DNA from: Natronospirillum sp.
GTDB taxonomy: Bacteria; Pseudomonadota; Gammaproteobacteria; Pseudomonadales; Natronospirillaceae
Direction of reading: 5' to 3'
Assembly: GCF_022565775.1 (NCBI RefSeq)
Contig: NZ_JAIUMC010000001.1
Span: 1-64,000 of the forward strand
Length of the DNA stretch: 64,000 nt
The notes under the pieces were generated by a model. It had not been told where the DNA came from. It searched no databases and worked only from the letters and a program-made list of their open reading frames with translations. Positions 62,584 through 64,000 of the stretch are shown here, in pieces. The translations under genes were made by a program, and so were the position numbers. Every line of letters starts with the position of its first letter. Positions within the stretch are counted from its first letter, which is position 1.

Positions 62584-64000
62584 ATGAAGGCAAGTGACTA
62601 CGATCTCATTCTGGTGGGTGGTGGCATCATGAGCACCACACTGGCCACTCTGATCCATCTGATCGACTCATCCCAACGGATTGCGATTCTCGAACAGGCT
62701 CCAGAGTTGGGTCGCGAAAGCTCTGATGGTTGGCACAACGCCGGCACCGGTCATGCCGGTTTCTGCGAGCTCAACTACACGCCCGCCGACAGTAGCGGGC
62801 ATGTCGATATCTCGCGCGCCTGCAGCATCAATGCCCGCTTTGAAGTGTCCATGCAGTTCTGGGCCAGCCTCGCGCAGTTAGGGATAGTAACCGGGCCACT
62901 GGGTGCCGTGCGCAGTGTGCCGCACCTGAGTTGGGTCACAGGCGAAGCAGGCGTGCGATTTCTGCGCGAACGCTTTCGAGCCCTTCAGCAGTCGCCCTTT
63001 TTCGAGGGGATGGAATACAGCGAGAGTCCCCGCCTGCTGTCGGATTGGCTGCCGCTGATGCACAAGGCCCTTGATCACACCACACCCATGGCGGCCACTC
63101 GCATGGTTTCGGGAACCGACGTCGACTTCGGTCGTCTAACCCGCCAGCTCGGCCGCTGGTTGGCGCAACACAGTGCGGTGGACATTCTGTGCAACCACCG
63201 GGTCACGGAACTGCAGCGGACATCAGACGGTTGGCAAGTGAAAGCGAAAGGCGGCGAACAGCCCATCGAGCTTAGCGCACGCCGACTGTTCCTGGGTGCC
63301 GGCGGCGCTACCCTGTCGCTGTTGCAGCTGGCCGGGGTGCCTGAAGCGCGAGGCTATGGCGCCTTTCCGGTGTCCGGACTCTGGCTCGCCAGCACCCATC
63401 AGGACATGGCCCGTCTGCATAACGCCAAGGTCTACGGCCAGGCCCCGGTAGGAGCGCCGCCCATGTCGGTACCCCATCTGGATTCACGCTATCTGGAAGG
63501 CAAGGCAGCTCTGCTGTTCGGCCCGTTTGCCGGACTCACCAGTCGCTTCCTGCGCGCGGGCAGCGGCCTGGACCTGGTGCGCTCGGTGCGTTTGCACAAC
63601 CTGATGCCGATGGCTCGGGTCGGCCTGGAACAGCATACACTCACGCGCTATCTGCTGCGCGAAGGCCTGAGCCGTTTCGAGGATCGATTTGCCCAATTGC
63701 AAACTTTCCTGCCGGATGCACGGCCCGAAGACTGGGCTTTGCGCACCGCAGGGCAACGCGTGCAGATCATTCGCTGCCAGAACAATGGACGGCCGGAACT
63801 GGCCTTTGGCACCGAAGTTCTGACCAGCAAGGACGGCAGTCTCAGCGCACTGCTCGGCGCATCTCCGGGCGCGTCGGTCAGCGTGGATGCTATGCTGGAG
63901 GTGCTGTCCGGCCTGATGCCCGAATTGCAGACCGGCTTGCCGGGGCAGCGCCTGAGAGACCTCATTCCGGTTAGCCGGAGCGACCTGCTGGCGAAGCCGC
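62584..64000 (+). CDS. mqo: Malate:quinone oxidoreductase (3' truncated)
   Basis: 472 residues before the window ends; the family is about 490-550. It has the FAD motif VGGGIMSTTLATL, the family signatures AGTGHAGFCELNYTP and SGTDVDFGRLT, and the motif GGAGATLSLLQ. The ATG at 62584 has GGAGG seven bases upstream. It oxidises malate to oxaloacetate, passing electrons to quinone, at the inner membrane surface; it links to the TCA cycle and to malic enzyme. The 3' end continues off the window. Confidence 0.93.
   Translation, partial: MKASDYDLILVGGGIMSTTLATLIHLIDSSQRIAILEQAPELGRESSDGWHNAGTGHAGFCELNYTPADSSGHVDISRACSINARFEVSMQFWASLAQLGIVTGPLGAVRSVPHLSWVTGEAGVRFLRERFRALQQSPFFEGMEYSESPRLLSDWLPLMHKALDHTTPMAATRMVSGTDVDFGRLTRQLGRWLAQHSAVDILCNHRVTELQRTSDGWQVKAKGGEQPIELSARRLFLGAGGATLSLLQLAGVPEARGYGAFPVSGLWLASTHQDMARLHNAKVYGQAPVGAPPMSVPHLDSRYLEGKAALLFGPFAGLTSRFLRAGSGLDLVRSVRLHNLMPMARVGLEQHTLTRYLLREGLSRFEDRFAQLQTFLPDARPEDWALRTAGQRVQIIRCQNNGRPELAFGTEVLTSKDGSLSALLGASPGASVSVDAMLEVLSGLMPELQTGLPGQRLRDLIPVSRSDLLAKP

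Overview
The window looks like the chromosome of a free-living, probably marine or saline, gammaproteobacterium. It is GC-rich and gene-dense, with short intergenic gaps, many TGATG/ATGA start-stop overlaps, and Tat, lipoprotein and multi-domain signalling proteins. Gene content (ugp glycerol-3-phosphate uptake, NAD-malic enzyme, malate:quinone oxidoreductase, tripartite carboxylate transporter, CoA-dependent aromatic degradation) fits an Oceanospirillales-like heterotroph, but genus cannot be fixed from sequence alone. No tRNA, rRNA, CRISPR array, prophage or transposase was seen.

Layout. 1-5.5 kb: a signalling island with a 5'-truncated GAF-PAS histidine kinase, a membrane histidine kinase, a CheY-like receiver and an Hpt-REC-REC-GGDEF protein. 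5.6-9.1 kb: a sulfide/sulfur module with a Tat-exported type II-like sulfide:quinone oxidoreductase, a DUF2892 protein, a periplasmic rhodanese and a membrane thioredoxin with an Lgt-like N-terminus. 9.1-16.4 kb: TRIC and DUF599 membrane proteins, an SMP-30 lactonase and the ugpBAECQ operon. 16.7-24.7 kb: an SRAP abasic-site DNA sensor, a LOV-PAS-GGDEF-EAL protein, two uncharacterised lipoproteins (one coupled to a 35-residue membrane ORF) and a MalY-type C-S lyase. 24.7-29 kb: an unannotated sigma-54 transcription unit beside an NtrC-type regulator, its SBP-domain sensor kinase and a beta-barrel protein. 29-44.5 kb: a second GGDEF-EAL protein, an aromatic aminotransferase, a flavodoxin-like reductase, a membrane protein, an ABC exporter, threonine aldolase, malic enzyme, a zinc deacylase, aroQ and tctABC.

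44.6-62.5 kb is one catabolic region for aerobic CoA-dependent 2-aminobenzoate (anthranilate) degradation. It holds an aryl-CoA ligase, a flavin monooxygenase/old-yellow-enzyme fusion like 2-aminobenzoyl-CoA monooxygenase/reductase, acyl-CoA dehydrogenase, two crotonases (one without the usual catalytic glutamates), 3-hydroxyacyl-CoA dehydrogenase, SDR, 3-oxoadipyl-CoA thiolase, thioesterase, a RidA-family deaminase candidate, a kynurenine-formamidase-like hydrolase, a MarR regulator and a complete Liv-type ABC importer. The window ends inside mqo.

The most interesting unannotated element is at 24694-25220. On the minus strand there is a consensus -24/-12 sigma-54 promoter, three similar upstream AT-rich sites, a predicted transcript of about 250 nt with three hairpins, a 12-codon ORF with a good ribosome site, and a strong intrinsic terminator. 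It lies just downstream of the gene for a GAFTGA-containing activator, and no protein gene follows it on the same strand, so a regulated small RNA (possibly dual-function) is the best reading.
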